From Haliscomenobacter sp. (GTDB lineage Bacteria; Bacteroidota; Bacteroidia; Chitinophagales; Saprospiraceae): a stretch of 64,000 nt of DNA. The notes beneath the pieces are model-generated. The model did not search any database. It saw only the letters and a program-made list of their open reading frames with translations, and had not been told where the DNA came from. Each line of letters starts with the position of its first letter. Position 1 is the first letter of the stretch. Where the stretch lies: NCBI RefSeq assembly GCF_016718685.1, contig NZ_JADKCX010000018.1, positions 1 through 64,000 on the forward strand, read 5' to 3'. Below, in pieces: positions 33,952-43,666 of the stretch. A program made the translations under genes and the position numbers.

Positions 33952-36870
33952 ATGAAACTCCGACCAGCAAATAAGATGATGTACATGCGCACTTTTGTAG
34001 TTGCACTCATCTTATTCGTTCTGGCTGCTGGAGAGTTGAAAGCACAGGGATGGCAGTTCAATTTTGGCGGTTCTAAAGAGGACGAAGGTTGGGCGGTCTT
34101 GCAAACTGAAGACGAAGGATTCATCGTAGTTGGATTCGGTGAATCCTTCGGCACAGACAATGATCAGAATATTTTCGTAGTACGTACAGATATCGATGGT
34201 ACAATTTTATGGACCAAGTACTACGACGAAGGTTTTCAAGAGCAAGCAAGATCAATCATCCCAACGGCTGATGGTAATTACCTCATCGTCGGTAACATTA
34301 TTGGAAAACCGGGCGAGAGGGAAAACATATATCTTTTAAAAATAGACCGCAAAGGCGGTCTGCTGTGGAGCAAGCAATTTGGTGGAGCAGGAAACGAACG
34401 TGCAAACGACGTAGTCCTCGATTCAGACGGAGGATTCTCCGTGATTGGAACCAGCAAAAACGCCACAGAGGAGGATGAGAACATTTTATTGGTGAAGTTT
34501 GATGCTGAAGGCACGGCTACCTGGTCTAAAACCTATGGTACTCCGCGCAAAGACGAAGGCAAAAGCATCACCCGCATCGGAGAAGGTTACGCATTATTGG
34601 GCAATAGCCGCAATGAAACCGGATTTGATAATAATATCGTTCTCTACCGAGTTGACAAATTGGGTAACATCATCTGGGAACGCCGGATTGCTAATAGTTT
34701 CCGTGAAGAAGGGCGGTCAATCATCACTACACAAGATGGAGGACTAGCTATCGCGGGTGTCATCAACGATAATTCGGATGCCTTAATCGTAAAATACGAT
34801 GCCAATGGCAACCAACGCTGGATGCGCTCGATCGGAGATGAAAACGTTGAAGAAGAAGCCAACGCCATCACTGAGTTGAAAGATGGCAGTTTGGTCATTA
34901 CCGGTCTGAAATTAGTAAGTTCTGTAAATGTAGACCTCTTGGTCGCCAAAGTGGACGCCAAAGGCAACATACTATGGGAAAAAGCCATCGGCGATGGAGA
35001 ATTTACTGAAGAAGGCCGGGACATTCAAGCTACCAAAGCAGGTGGCTACATCATTACCGGGTACAACGGCCAGCTACTAAACACGTTTAATGACCTGATT
35101 TTGGTCAAAACGGATGGCGCAGGAAACACAATTACCAATCGGGTCAATGGCCAGGTTTTTGTAGATCGCGACAACCAATGTGATTTCGATAACGGAGAGT
35201 CCCCCCTCTCTGGCTGGATCGTAAAAGCAACCAAAGGGATTGATGTAGTATATGGTACAACCAATGCAGAAGGTCGTTATAGCATCCTGTTAGACACAGG
35301 AATTTATAACCTGAAAGTATTGCCGCCAAACCGCTACTGGTCTACTTGTAGTACCGAAGGTGTAAATGTTCGTTTGCGCGAATTTTACGACTCACTTAAC
35401 ATCGACTTTGGTGCTAAGGCTGCGGTAAACTGCCCCTTTATGGAGGTAGACATTACCACTCCTTTTCTGGCCCAATGTAGTGAAGTGGACTACATCGTAA
35501 ACTACTGCAACACCGGAACCGTAACCGCACAAAATGCTTATGTTGATCTTGCGCTGGACAACAAGTTGACTTTTCAATCAGCTTCACTTTCAGCCGAACA
35601 ACTGGCAGATGGTAAATTTCGCTTCCGCCTTGGAAATGTAGCTGCCAATGGATGTGGTTCTTTTACGGTAAAAACCGCCCTTGATTGCAATGGCGTCGCC
35701 AACGGGCAGACGGGCCTCGTTTCCGCCAGGGTTTTCCCTGATACTTTTTGTCTGGATCTGGATCCTCGTTGGGACCGGTCAAGCATAGTTGTCAGGGGAA
35801 TCTGCAAAAAAGACACAGTCATCTTTGAAATCCAGAATATCGGCAAAGGCGATATGAAGGAACGCAAAAAAGGGATTGTGGTGGTCGATGACATCATTAT
35901 GCGCGATGTTAACCCAACTTACCAATTGCAAAGTGGAAAATCCATTGAAGTTGCAATTCCTAATCCGAACGGTTCAACCTTCCGTTTGTTCGCAGAACAA
36001 TCAGAAGGACATCCGGGAAGAAGCCTGCCAACCGTGGCAGTCGAAGGATGTGCTGAAGATGGAGAACCAATCATAACGGGACAAGTTACCCAGTTTCCTG
36101 AAAACGATCAGGATCCATTTGTCTCGATTGACATACAAGAGATTTTAAGCGCTGTGCAGTCGGTGGCATTAAGAGGCCATCCCAAAGGCTATGGTAAACA
36201 AAGTACCATTGATGCAAAAACCGATTTGACATTTACAGTTATCTTCCAAAACTCCGGCAGTGATACCGTTCAGCGTGTAGTAATCAGAGATACCCTGAGC
36301 CAGGCAATCGACCCCACCACAGTCATACCTGGTTCCAGCAGCCATCCCTACTTTTTAGAAGTATATGAAGGTGGTATCGTGAAAATTACATTCGACAGTA
36401 TCAACCTGCTACCTGCCAACGGCGGCACAGCGCAAAAAACTTACGGATTTGTTGAATTCCGGGCATCCCAAAAACCAAACAATCCCACGGGGACGGTCAT
36501 CGATAATCGCGCTACGGTGTATTTCGATTACCGTCTACCCTCCGGAACCAACACCGTACGCTGGCGGATCGATCACTTCCCTGATTTTGTAAGGGTTCTT
36601 ACTTCTAGTCAGGAAGTGTTCGTTCCAGGTGTAAAAGTTGACATCTATCCCAATCCTTTTAGTGAGATGGTGACTTTGGAAGTCAAAGGCCGTCAATACA
36701 ATAGACTACAGCTGAACGTCTATGATCTAAGTGGAAAACTGATTCAGCAAAAGTTCTTTAACAGCAATATTTGTCATGTTTATCGTGATCAGCTTGCCGC
36801 TGGTATTTATTCGTACCAGTTAATATCTGAAGGGCAACTAATCAACACAGGTAAGTTGATCGTACGGTAA
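33952..36870 (+). CDS. Large T9SS-secreted protein with propeller-like repeats and DUF11-like domains
   Basis: 972 residues from ATG 33952, followed by a signal peptide (MRTFVVALILFVLAAGELKAQ); an ATG 123 bp upstream only adds a basic stretch. Residues ~30-400 hold about seven ~55-residue repeats (GG.....ARSII.T.DG.Y...G, VKYDANGNQRW-type), as in secreted beta-propellers. A SdrD-B-like module (GQVFVDRDNQCDFDNGESPLSGW) and DUF11/DUF7619-like beta domains follow. The C-terminus (VDIYPNPFSEMVTLEVKG ... AAGIYSYQLISEGQLINTGKLIVR) is a T9SS type-A sorting signal. Likely a surface or secreted adhesin or structural protein. Confidence 0.82.
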   Translation: MKLRPANKMMYMRTFVVALILFVLAAGELKAQGWQFNFGGSKEDEGWAVLQTEDEGFIVVGFGESFGTDNDQNIFVVRTDIDGTILWTKYYDEGFQEQARSIIPTADGNYLIVGNIIGKPGERENIYLLKIDRKGGLLWSKQFGGAGNERANDVVLDSDGGFSVIGTSKNATEEDENILLVKFDAEGTATWSKTYGTPRKDEGKSITRIGEGYALLGNSRNETGFDNNIVLYRVDKLGNIIWERRIANSFREEGRSIITTQDGGLAIAGVINDNSDALIVKYDANGNQRWMRSIGDENVEEEANAITELKDGSLVITGLKLVSSVNVDLLVAKVDAKGNILWEKAIGDGEFTEEGRDIQATKAGGYIITGYNGQLLNTFNDLILVKTDGAGNTITNRVNGQVFVDRDNQCDFDNGESPLSGWIVKATKGIDVVYGTTNAEGRYSILLDTGIYNLKVLPPNRYWSTCSTEGVNVRLREFYDSLNIDFGAKAAVNCPFMEVDITTPFLAQCSEVDYIVNYCNTGTVTAQNAYVDLALDNKLTFQSASLSAEQLADGKFRFRLGNVAANGCGSFTVKTALDCNGVANGQTGLVSARVFPDTFCLDLDPRWDRSSIVVRGICKKDTVIFEIQNIGKGDMKERKKGIVVVDDIIMRDVNPTYQLQSGKSIEVAIPNPNGSTFRLFAEQSEGHPGRSLPTVAVEGCAEDGEPIITGQVTQFPENDQDPFVSIDIQEILSAVQSVALRGHPKGYGKQSTIDAKTDLTFTVIFQNSGSDTVQRVVIRDTLSQAIDPTTVIPGSSSHPYFLEVYEGGIVKITFDSINLLPANGGTAQKTYGFVEFRASQKPNNPTGTVIDNRATVYFDYRLPSGTNTVRWRIDHFPDFVRVLTSSQEVFVPGVKVDIYPNPFSEMVTLEVKGRQYNRLQLNVYDLSGKLIQQKFFNSNICHVYRDQLAAGIYSYQLISEGQLINTGKLIVR

Positions 36871-36891
36871 TCATAATCCCATAAACTTTAA

Positions 36892-36924
36892 AAGGTTCCT
36901 CGCTAAAAAAATGCGGGGAACCTT
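36892..36924 (+). terminator. Hairpin after the T9SS cargo gene
   Basis: AAGGTTCC / GGAACCTT extended by CGC / GCG forms an 11-bp stem with a short bulge around an A-rich loop. No T tract follows, so it may be a 3'-end stabiliser. Confidence 0.5.
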
Positions 36925-37032
36925 CCATTATCAAGCTGTTAAAGGCAACAAAACTTGACATTAGCTCGTTCTAATAAAGATTTTTAGGTCGTCTTATTTT
37001 TTCATGAGATTATGATTTGTTATTAGCGTGAG

Positions 37033-37061
37033 GCCGTACATCAGAGTGCGGCTTTTTTTTT
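37033..37061 (+). terminator. Rho-independent terminator
   Basis: GCCGTAC / GTGCGGC (one G-U) with a 6-nt loop, followed by nine T residues. It lies in the 320-bp gap between two convergent genes (36871-37192). Apart from the two hairpins that gap is AT-rich and shows no gene. Confidence 0.8.
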
Positions 37062-37192
37062 GCCTACAACCCAACGAAAGCGCTGAATTGTCATAACAAC
37101 GTCATAATGGTACAAGTATAGGCACAATATTTCAAAGTCGGAAAAAAATCATATAAAATATACAAAAATACCAGGAATGGGGTAGACGTGGG

Positions 37193-37795
37193 TTATGCAT
37201 CCTTCCACCTCCACAGGTACCGACAAGCATAGGTACGATAAGGCCGCCAGGCCTCCGCAATCTCCGTCAATTTCTGGTATTGAGCTTTGCCCTCTAATTC
37301 CACTTCATACAAGCGAATCATAGCCTGGCGCACGCCCAAGTCATCGATGGGGAAAACATCCGGGCGGCGCAGCACAAACATCAGGATCATTTCCACCGTC
37401 CATTTGCCTACGCCTTTGATGCTGCTGAGGAGTTTTACCACTTCATCATCACTGAAGCCTGACCAGTCTTTTTGAAAAAGTTGATGTTCGAGGAAAAAAG
37501 TGGCGGTATTGCGCATGTACTGCGCCTTTTGATTGGATAAGCCTACCGCCCGCAAGCTCTCCTGTGGGGTATTCACCAATAGTTCCGCTGTGGGGTACGC
37601 TGTAGGGAAAATTGCCAAAAATCGTTTGAAAATGGTATCGGCTGCTTTGACAGATAATTGCTGCGATGCAATGGACTCCAATAGACCAAAGTACACATCG
37701 TTGTTGTCTGCTCCATAATCGGGAAAGGCAATATTGGGCAGGATGGAAGCCAATTTGGGGTCGCGGGAAAGATGAGCTATAATTTGCTCTTGCAT
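37193..37795 (-). CDS. AlkA-like DNA-3-methyladenine glycosylase (HhH-GPD)
   Basis: 200 residues, base-excision repair of alkylated purines. The helix-hairpin-helix is LLSSIKGVGKWTVEMILMF and the catalytic Asp is in VFPIDDLGVRQAM. SIASQQLSVKAADTIFKRF is the conserved first helical part. It lacks the N-terminal AlkA/Ada domain, so it belongs to the short class. The C-terminus WRPYRTYACRYLWRWKD is typical. Confidence 0.92.
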   Translation of the reverse strand: MQEQIIAHLSRDPKLASILPNIAFPDYGADNNDVYFGLLESIASQQLSVKAADTIFKRFLAIFPTAYPTAELLVNTPQESLRAVGLSNQKAQYMRNTATFFLEHQLFQKDWSGFSDDEVVKLLSSIKGVGKWTVEMILMFVLRRPDVFPIDDLGVRQAMIRLYEVELEGKAQYQKLTEIAEAWRPYRTYACRYLWRWKDA

Positions 37796-37861
37796 GGGTT
37801 TTTAATTTTTTTGTTTAAAAACCCAGGCAAAATAAATCAATATTTTGAAAATGCAAAACGT

Positions 37862-38329
37862 TTATACGCGAACTTTGGCGGCTAAAGCTGCTTTTTGAAA
37901 TTTCAACTCAACAAATTGTTCTTTAAAACCCATCCGTTTGGCCATCATCAACGCGGGGTGGTTGGGTTTGGCATAAATGGCGATGTCGCCATCAGCATAA
38001 TCTACCGCCTTGTTGATCAATTCTTCCAGAAAGGTAGTTTGGGATTTAAAATCTTCGTGCAAAGCGGCAAGCACGAGTAAGTTTTCTGACTTGAAGCCCT
38101 GCATTCCTGTCTTATTAACGACAACACCTGCTACTATCCGGCTGTTGATGGAATAAGTGAGTACAAATCCTCCGAAGGAAGGTTTATTTTTGAGGGCATA
38201 ATCCAATGCTTCTTGAATGGCACGGTATTCTGTGTCGGGCGTATGTACCCGAAAGAAGTTGAGTAGAGAGATGTTTTCAAAAGGATTTACCCCTGAAAAC
38301 GCATTGTACATCTGAATGGAGCGTTCCAT
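37862..38329 (-). CDS. GNAT-family N-acetyltransferase-like protein
   Basis: 155 residues. It has a probable GNAT core (FGGFVLTYSINSRIVAGVVVNKTG, then VLAALHEDFKSQTTFLEELINKAVDYA, then HPALMMAKRMGFKEQFVELKF). The acetyl-CoA binding R/QxxGxG/A signature is poor, so the assignment is tentative. It faces away from the divergent subtilase gene; the 238-bp gap between them shows nothing clear. Confidence 0.65.
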   Translation of the reverse strand: MERSIQMYNAFSGVNPFENISLLNFFRVHTPDTEYRAIQEALDYALKNKPSFGGFVLTYSINSRIVAGVVVNKTGMQGFKSENLLVLAALHEDFKSQTTFLEELINKAVDYADGDIAIYAKPNHPALMMAKRMGFKEQFVELKFQKAALAAKVRV

Positions 38330-38567
38330 GCTGTAGTGGTAATGAATGAGTACGTAGATTTTTGCTCTTTTGCCTGATATGCACGAATGGGAATACCTTA
38401 TCTCAATAGCTGGAAACGGAGTTTAATGTGAGGTCAATTTGTCATTTGCATGTAAAATAGTGTTTTTTGATGAAATCCAAAAAAAATCGGCCTTTTTATT
38501 TCATTGATTCTCAAATATGTTCATACGTTTACTTCAAGGCTTTAAAAAAGGCCAAAACCATAATCCG

Positions 38568-40325
38568 ATGAAACACGTTCTCTTTAACGCACTTTGTTTG
38601 TTTGGAATTGTTCTGACCTCCGGTTCATTCGTTTTTGCCCAAAAAATAGAACGAGAGGTATTGGAAGCATTCAGTACTGAAGGATACACTGAAGCTTTTG
38701 TCGTTTTGGTAGAGCAGGCTGATTTGCGGTTTGCACAACAATTGCCCAATAAAGAGGCCAAAGGCGAGTATGTTTTCCAAAAACTAAGGAGCACAGCTGA
38801 GCGCAGCCAAGCCCCCTTGTGGAATATTTTGCGTAGCGCGAAAGTGAGTGCTACGCCCTTATGGATTGTAAATGCCTTGTACATCCCCCGATTGGATCAG
38901 GCTACCGCAAGTTTGTTGGCAGCGCACCCTGCGGTAGAAGCGATCGTCAGCAATCCTTCTACTTATTTTTCTGCCCCACGCATGGAAATTGAAAACAGCA
39001 GCTTGCGTTCTGCTGTTGAATGGGGGATTGAAAAAATAGGTGCGGCGGCGGTCTGGAGCAAAGGCTTTACCGGACAAGGAGTCGTTATCGCCGGGCAAGA
39101 CACCGGCTACGATTGGGAACATATCACGCTCAAACAGAAATACCGAGGTACGGAAGGAAGTGCTATCAACCACAATTACAATTGGCACGATGCGATCAAT
39201 AAAGCCAGCCCACTCAATGCTGACACCCTCAATCCATGTGGATTTGGCTCCAGAATACCCTGTGACGATGGCAGTCACGGCACCCACACCATGGGTACGA
39301 TGCTGGGAGATGATGGGGCGGGCAATCAAATTGGGGTAGCACCCGGTGCGCGTTGGATGGGTTGTCGGAATATGGATCGGGGTTGGGGTAGTCCCTTTAC
39401 CTATCTGGATTGTTTCCAATGGTTTTTGGCACCAACCGATTTAAAAAATCAAAATCCCAATCCAAAGCTGGCCCCACATGTGATCAATAACTCCTGGGGT
39501 TGCCCAGAAATTGAAGGTTGTGGACCGGGCAATTGGGGTTTGATGGAAAAGGCCATCATCAACCTGCGGGCTGCGGGTGTAGTTGTAGTTGTGTCTGCTG
39601 GCAACGATGGCAGCCAGGGATGTGGATCGGTCAACGATGCGCCAGCGTTTTTTCCCCAGTCTTTTGCGGTAGGCGCCACCCGCATCGACGATGTCATTGC
39701 TCGCTTTAGTTCCCGTGGCCCGGCGCGTTGGGGTGACTCACTCGTGCTCAAACCCAATGTATCGGCCCCAGGCCAGGGCATTCGTTCATCCGTGCCAGGT
39801 GGTTTTGCTTCCTTCAGCGGAACCAGTATGGCCGGGCCACATGTAGCGGGCGCGGTTGCGTTGATCATTTCGGCAAACCCGGCATTGGCGGGTCAGGTAG
39901 AAGCCATTGAATCTTTATTGGAAAAAACCGCCGTACCACTTACCGATTCCATGTCTTGTTCAGGACTGCGGGGAAGCAACAACCCCAATGCAGTATATGG
40001 GTACGGGCGGATCAACGTATTGGCCGCAGTTGAAGCGGCATTACTCATCACTCCAGTGGATACGCCAACGCAGCAAAAAATAGCCATTCGGGCTGCCCCA
40101 AATCCAGTTACCGAAGGCAGTACACAGGTAGAATTAGGCGCACTACCAGACGTGGGCAGATTGGAGGTCTTGGATCCAACGGGGAGGCTCTTGCAACGAC
40201 ACATGTTGCCACAAGCCAATTTTCAAACCAAAACCCTTACCTTGGACACTTTGCCAGCAGGCACCTATTTTATCCGGGTAATTGCGGGCAATGTTTATGG
40301 GTACCAGAAGATCGTAAAGATTTAG
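38568..40325 (+). CDS. Subtilisin-like (S8) serine protease with T9SS sorting domain
   Basis: 585 residues from ATG 38568, with signal peptide (LFNALCLFGIVLTSGSFVFAQ). An I9-like propeptide region spans ~20-125. The catalytic triad is complete: Asp in GVVIAGQDTGYD, His in DDGSHGTHTMGTM, Ser in FSGTSMAGPHVAGA; the oxyanion Asn lies in SAGNDGSQ. The last ~80 residues (IAIRAAPNPVTEG ... LPAGTYFIRVIAG) are a T9SS type-A signal. It is therefore an extracellular protease. The chosen start puts the signal peptide at the N-terminus. The stop codon marks the edge of a GTTGAAAAG-type repeat region. Confidence 0.93.
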   Translation: MKHVLFNALCLFGIVLTSGSFVFAQKIEREVLEAFSTEGYTEAFVVLVEQADLRFAQQLPNKEAKGEYVFQKLRSTAERSQAPLWNILRSAKVSATPLWIVNALYIPRLDQATASLLAAHPAVEAIVSNPSTYFSAPRMEIENSSLRSAVEWGIEKIGAAAVWSKGFTGQGVVIAGQDTGYDWEHITLKQKYRGTEGSAINHNYNWHDAINKASPLNADTLNPCGFGSRIPCDDGSHGTHTMGTMLGDDGAGNQIGVAPGARWMGCRNMDRGWGSPFTYLDCFQWFLAPTDLKNQNPNPKLAPHVINNSWGCPEIEGCGPGNWGLMEKAIINLRAAGVVVVVSAGNDGSQGCGSVNDAPAFFPQSFAVGATRIDDVIARFSSRGPARWGDSLVLKPNVSAPGQGIRSSVPGGFASFSGTSMAGPHVAGAVALIISANPALAGQVEAIESLLEKTAVPLTDSMSCSGLRGSNNPNAVYGYGRINVLAAVEAALLITPVDTPTQQKIAIRAAPNPVTEGSTQVELGALPDVGRLEVLDPTGRLLQRHMLPQANFQTKTLTLDTLPAGTYFIRVIAGNVYGYQKIVKI

Positions 40326-40484
40326 TTGAAGTGTTGAAAAGTTTATGGTTGAAAAGTTTGGTAACGCAAGATTTGGAATACTTTACTCGGTTTCTGTATC
40401 CATAAACTTGCGTAAAATGGCTTTTCAAACGCCTATTCTGTTCAACTACTCTTCAACTTTTCAACCCTTCAACTTTTCAACTTA
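40325..40484. repeat. Inverted array of GTTGAAAAGTTTATGG-type units
   Basis: The left side (40327-40362) has GTTGAAGTGTTGAAAAGTTT-like units; the right side (40440-40482) has ACTCTTCAACTTTTCAACCC-like complements, with AACGCAAG/CTTGCGTAA pairing inside. It lies between the subtilase stop and the GT39-like start. Confidence 0.75.
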
Positions 40485-41894
40485 TGTTCAAAAATCCCTT
40501 CCTGCTTTTTTTAGGAACGGCTATCCTGCTGCGTATTTTTTCTTTTTTCCCTACCGTGATCAACCACGATGAGTCTACGTACATCGTCATCGCTGATGGG
40601 TTGCTGCGTGGGCAAACGTATTGGGTAGATAGCATTGACATCAAACCAGTGGGGATTTTTTTGATTTATGCGGCTTTATTAAAAATGGGGGCAGGCTCAA
40701 TTTTTATGCTGCGCTTTTTTACCGCAATTTGGGTGGCGGGCACGGCTTATTTTTTGTACCGGGCCAAAATGGCGATGGGCAGTGATGATCGTGCTGCGCG
40801 TGCCAGTGGGATGATGTACCTGTTCATGTGTTCCTTATTTACGTTTTACGGCGTATCACCGAATACAGAGTTGTATTATGCCTTGTTCAATGCCATAGCA
40901 CTGTGGTTGATTTTGGCTTTTCCCAGAGGAGCCCTGGGGGCTTTGGTAGCAGGCTTGTGTTTGGGTGCCGGGTTCATGATCAAATACACGGTAGCTTTTG
41001 ATGCCCTGGCTTTGGGCTTGATTTTGGGCTTGTCCTACCTAAGTCCAGGAGCCAATTACGGGCGATTGTTGGGGCAATGGATTTTGCTGGTCCTTGGATT
41101 TTTGGTACTGCCGCTGGCTACTTTTTTTACGTATCGGGTTTGGGGATTAGAGGAAGCGTTTTTGCACTACACCTTTGGCGTTGGGGGGGCTTATCCGGCG
41201 GAGTTGAGTTTGGGCAATCGGGCACTTTTTCTACTTGACTTCTTGCTGCGCTTTTTACCCATTGCCCTCTGTTTTGGCTGGGGTTTGGTCAAAAAAACGA
41301 AGCCCTGGCTGATTGCATCGATTTGGGTGGTTTTGGTTTTGCTGGCCATCAATGTGCAGGGTAAACCTTTTGGCCATTACTTCATCCAGATGATGTTGCC
41401 TTTTGCGCTGTTGGCGGGGGAGTTTTTCGCCCGGGATGCGCCACGGCCTGTGTGGGTAGCGTTTTTGTTCCAATTCAAATATGGAGCTGCGGCTTTGGCT
41501 GTTTTATTTTTACTGAATCTCTTTTTTGCAAAAAAAAGACTACCTGGACAAACCGGATCATGCCCGTGAAACGGCCAATTACCTCCGCCCTCGTTTGTTT
41601 CCCGACGACCGGATTTACATGGGCAATTACCACCAAATCGTTTATCATCTGGTGCAACAGGAAAGCCCTACGCCCTATGTACATCGTTCTTTGATTTGGG
41701 AAAAACGGCACCGTCAGGTGTTGAAAATTAGCTTGACGAAGGAATTGGAGCGCATCCAAAAGATCAACCCTCGCTTTGTGGTGTTTCAACCGGAATTGCC
41801 GGATGAACCTGCCGCAAAAGCGTTTTTGTACCGCTATCGGGAGATTAAAAAAATTCGGGACAAGGCGGTGGTGTACGAAAGGCGGCCTTGGTGA
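40484..41894 (+). pseudogene. GT39/PMT-like membrane glycosyltransferase, frameshifted near its C-terminal third
   Basis: ArnT/PMT-type GT-C enzyme with ~10 membrane segments. The N-terminal loop NHDESTYIVIADGLLRGQTYWVDSIDIKP has the Asp-Glu pair typical of the catalytic EL1 loop. The first frame runs off after FLLNLFFAKKR. A second frame carries the natural continuation DYLDKPDHARETANYLRPRL to 41894. Removing one A from the eight-A run (41530-41537) joins them as FFAKKDYLDKPDH, ~470 residues. The reading stop (TGA 41892-41894) touches the gldH stop. It may be a homopolymer error. The lipid-linked sugar donor and acceptor are unknown. Confidence 0.8.
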
Positions 41895-42389
41895 TTATTT
41901 GTTTTCTTTTTGGACAGGTACAGCCTGATTGGTTTTTTCTACTTTAAAGCTCAGCGCTTTCACACCTTCAATCTTTTCGGTACGCATGTACTGCTCGATG
42001 ATGAACTGGTACTTACCGGCCTTTTCAAAGATCGCATTTTGTTGGATGGGAATCTCGATGGAGCAGGTTTGGCCACTACAAGAGCCATACCATTCACCGT
42101 TACCACCGGCCAAATTGAGCGAGAGAACCTGTTCACGCGTTTGTTGATCCGGAAAAATCGTCTTGATTTTGACGTATAAATTCTGGTAAGCAAACTCTGG
42201 ACTGTGCTTCAATCCAATAACCAGGTTATACAGGTGGGCAACGTCTTTGATTTCTACGGCATGTTGCTGTAGACCCTGGTAAGTCCAGGTAGCGTTGTCG
42301 AATGAAGTCTTGTGGTTATAGACGTAATTGGGGCCACATGCGCTGAGCAAGAGGGCAACAAAAAGGCAAAGAGAACTGATCATTTTCAT
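41895..42389 (-). CDS. gldH: Gliding motility lipoprotein GldH
   Basis: 164 residues from ATG 42389. Lipoprotein signal MKMISSLCLFVALLLSACGP with the lipid-bearing Cys at residue 18. The body (NHKTSFDNATWTY, LYNLVIGLKHSPEFAYQNLYVKIKTIFPD, LAGGNGEWYGSCSGQTCSIEIPI, AGKYQFIIEQYMRTEKIEGVKALSFKVEK) matches GldH, a periplasmic lipoprotein needed for gliding in Flavobacterium. It supports a T9SS/gliding lineage. Its stop abuts the preceding convergent gene with no gap. Confidence 0.9.
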   Translation of the reverse strand: MKMISSLCLFVALLLSACGPNYVYNHKTSFDNATWTYQGLQQHAVEIKDVAHLYNLVIGLKHSPEFAYQNLYVKIKTIFPDQQTREQVLSLNLAGGNGEWYGSCSGQTCSIEIPIQQNAIFEKAGKYQFIIEQYMRTEKIEGVKALSFKVEKTNQAVPVQKENK

Positions 42390-42475
42390 ACATACTGCAA
42401 CACAAAAATTTGATCTTGTGTTTTGGGCGTTTGAGGCTTCCTCGAAACGTCCAATACTCATCATTTATTTAACCC

Positions 42476-43660
42476 TTATTTAAAAAAGTCGCGCATTTTT
42501 TCGAAGAATGTGCGGTCAGACTTACCCGGCTGTGGCTTGAAGTTAGGCATTTCGCGCATTTTTTCAAGCAAACGCCGCTCTTCATCGGTCAGTTTTTTCG
42601 GCGTCCAGACATTGACGTAAATGAGCTGATCACCCCGTTCACCCCGATAGCCTTGTACCGATGGCAGTCCTTTGTCTTTCAGGCGGAATATTTTACCCGC
42701 TGGTGTACCAGGTGGAATTTTAATTTTGACTTTCCCCTCCAGTGTAGGAACCTCTTCAGAGGTGCCCAGGCCTACATCTGCAAAATTGACAAACAGCTCG
42801 TAGATGACATTTTGCCCGTCTCTTTGCAAGTGCTCATGGGGTTTTTCTTCGATGGTGATCATCAGGTCGCCGGCAGGGCCACCGTTGGGGCCCATGTTGC
42901 CTTTGCCCCGCATTTGGAGCTGCATGCCTTCTTCTACCCCGGCTGGAATATCAATGTCCAGGGTTTCTTCACCTTCGATGGTGCCCGCACCCCGGCATTT
43001 GGTACAATGGCTGGTCACCACCTGACCCCGACCTCCGCAGGTGGGGCAAGGCGTAGTGGTCGCCATTTGGCCGAGGAAGGTGTTGCGCACTTGGCGTACA
43101 TAACCGCCGCCATTACAAGTATTGCAAGTTTTTACCGAGGAGGAGTCTTTCGCGCCCGTTCCCCGGCATTCGTCACAGGTCGTTTGTTTACGGACCTTGA
43201 TTTTTTTGGTGACTCCGTTGGCAATTTCTTCCAGCGTTAGGGAAACTTTAATGCGTAAGTTGCCCCCGCGTTGCCCATTGACCCGACCTCCGCCTCCAGA
43301 ACGACCACCAGCTCCACCAAAGAACGAATTGAAAGGAGACTCATCTCCAAAAATATCGCCAAATTGGGAGAATATGTCATCCATACTCATTCCCCCCGGA
43401 CCATAGCCACCACTGCCACCGCCCATGTTGGGGTCTACCCCTGCATGGCCATAACGATCGTAACGCGCCCGTTTGTCTGCATCATTGAGCACCTCATACG
43501 CTTCTGCTGCTTCCTTGAATTTCTCTTCAGATGCTTTGTCGCCAGGGTTTTTGTCCGGGTGGTATTTCATGGCCAAGGTGCGGTAAGCCTTTCTCAAAGC
43601 CGCTTCATCGGCGTTTTTAGGTACCCCGAGTACTTCGTAAAAATCGCGCTTATTCGCCAT
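42476..43660 (-). CDS. dnaJ: Molecular chaperone DnaJ
   Basis: 394 residues. J domain with HPD in KYHPDKNPGDKAS (~residue 33), Gly/Phe-rich linker (residues ~75-130), four CXXCXGXG zinc repeats (CDECRGTG, CNTCNGGG, CPTCGGRG, CTKCRGAG) and C-terminal client domains. It is the co-chaperone of DnaK. grpE precedes it by 6 bp in the same direction, so they form one operon; dnaK is not in the window. Confidence 0.97.
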   Translation of the reverse strand: MANKRDFYEVLGVPKNADEAALRKAYRTLAMKYHPDKNPGDKASEEKFKEAAEAYEVLNDADKRARYDRYGHAGVDPNMGGGSGGYGPGGMSMDDIFSQFGDIFGDESPFNSFFGGAGGRSGGGGRVNGQRGGNLRIKVSLTLEEIANGVTKKIKVRKQTTCDECRGTGAKDSSSVKTCNTCNGGGYVRQVRNTFLGQMATTTPCPTCGGRGQVVTSHCTKCRGAGTIEGEETLDIDIPAGVEEGMQLQMRGKGNMGPNGGPAGDLMITIEEKPHEHLQRDGQNVIYELFVNFADVGLGTSEEVPTLEGKVKIKIPPGTPAGKIFRLKDKGLPSVQGYRGERGDQLIYVNVWTPKKLTDEERRLLEKMREMPNFKPQPGKSDRTFFEKMRDFFK

Positions 43661-43666
43661 GCTTTG

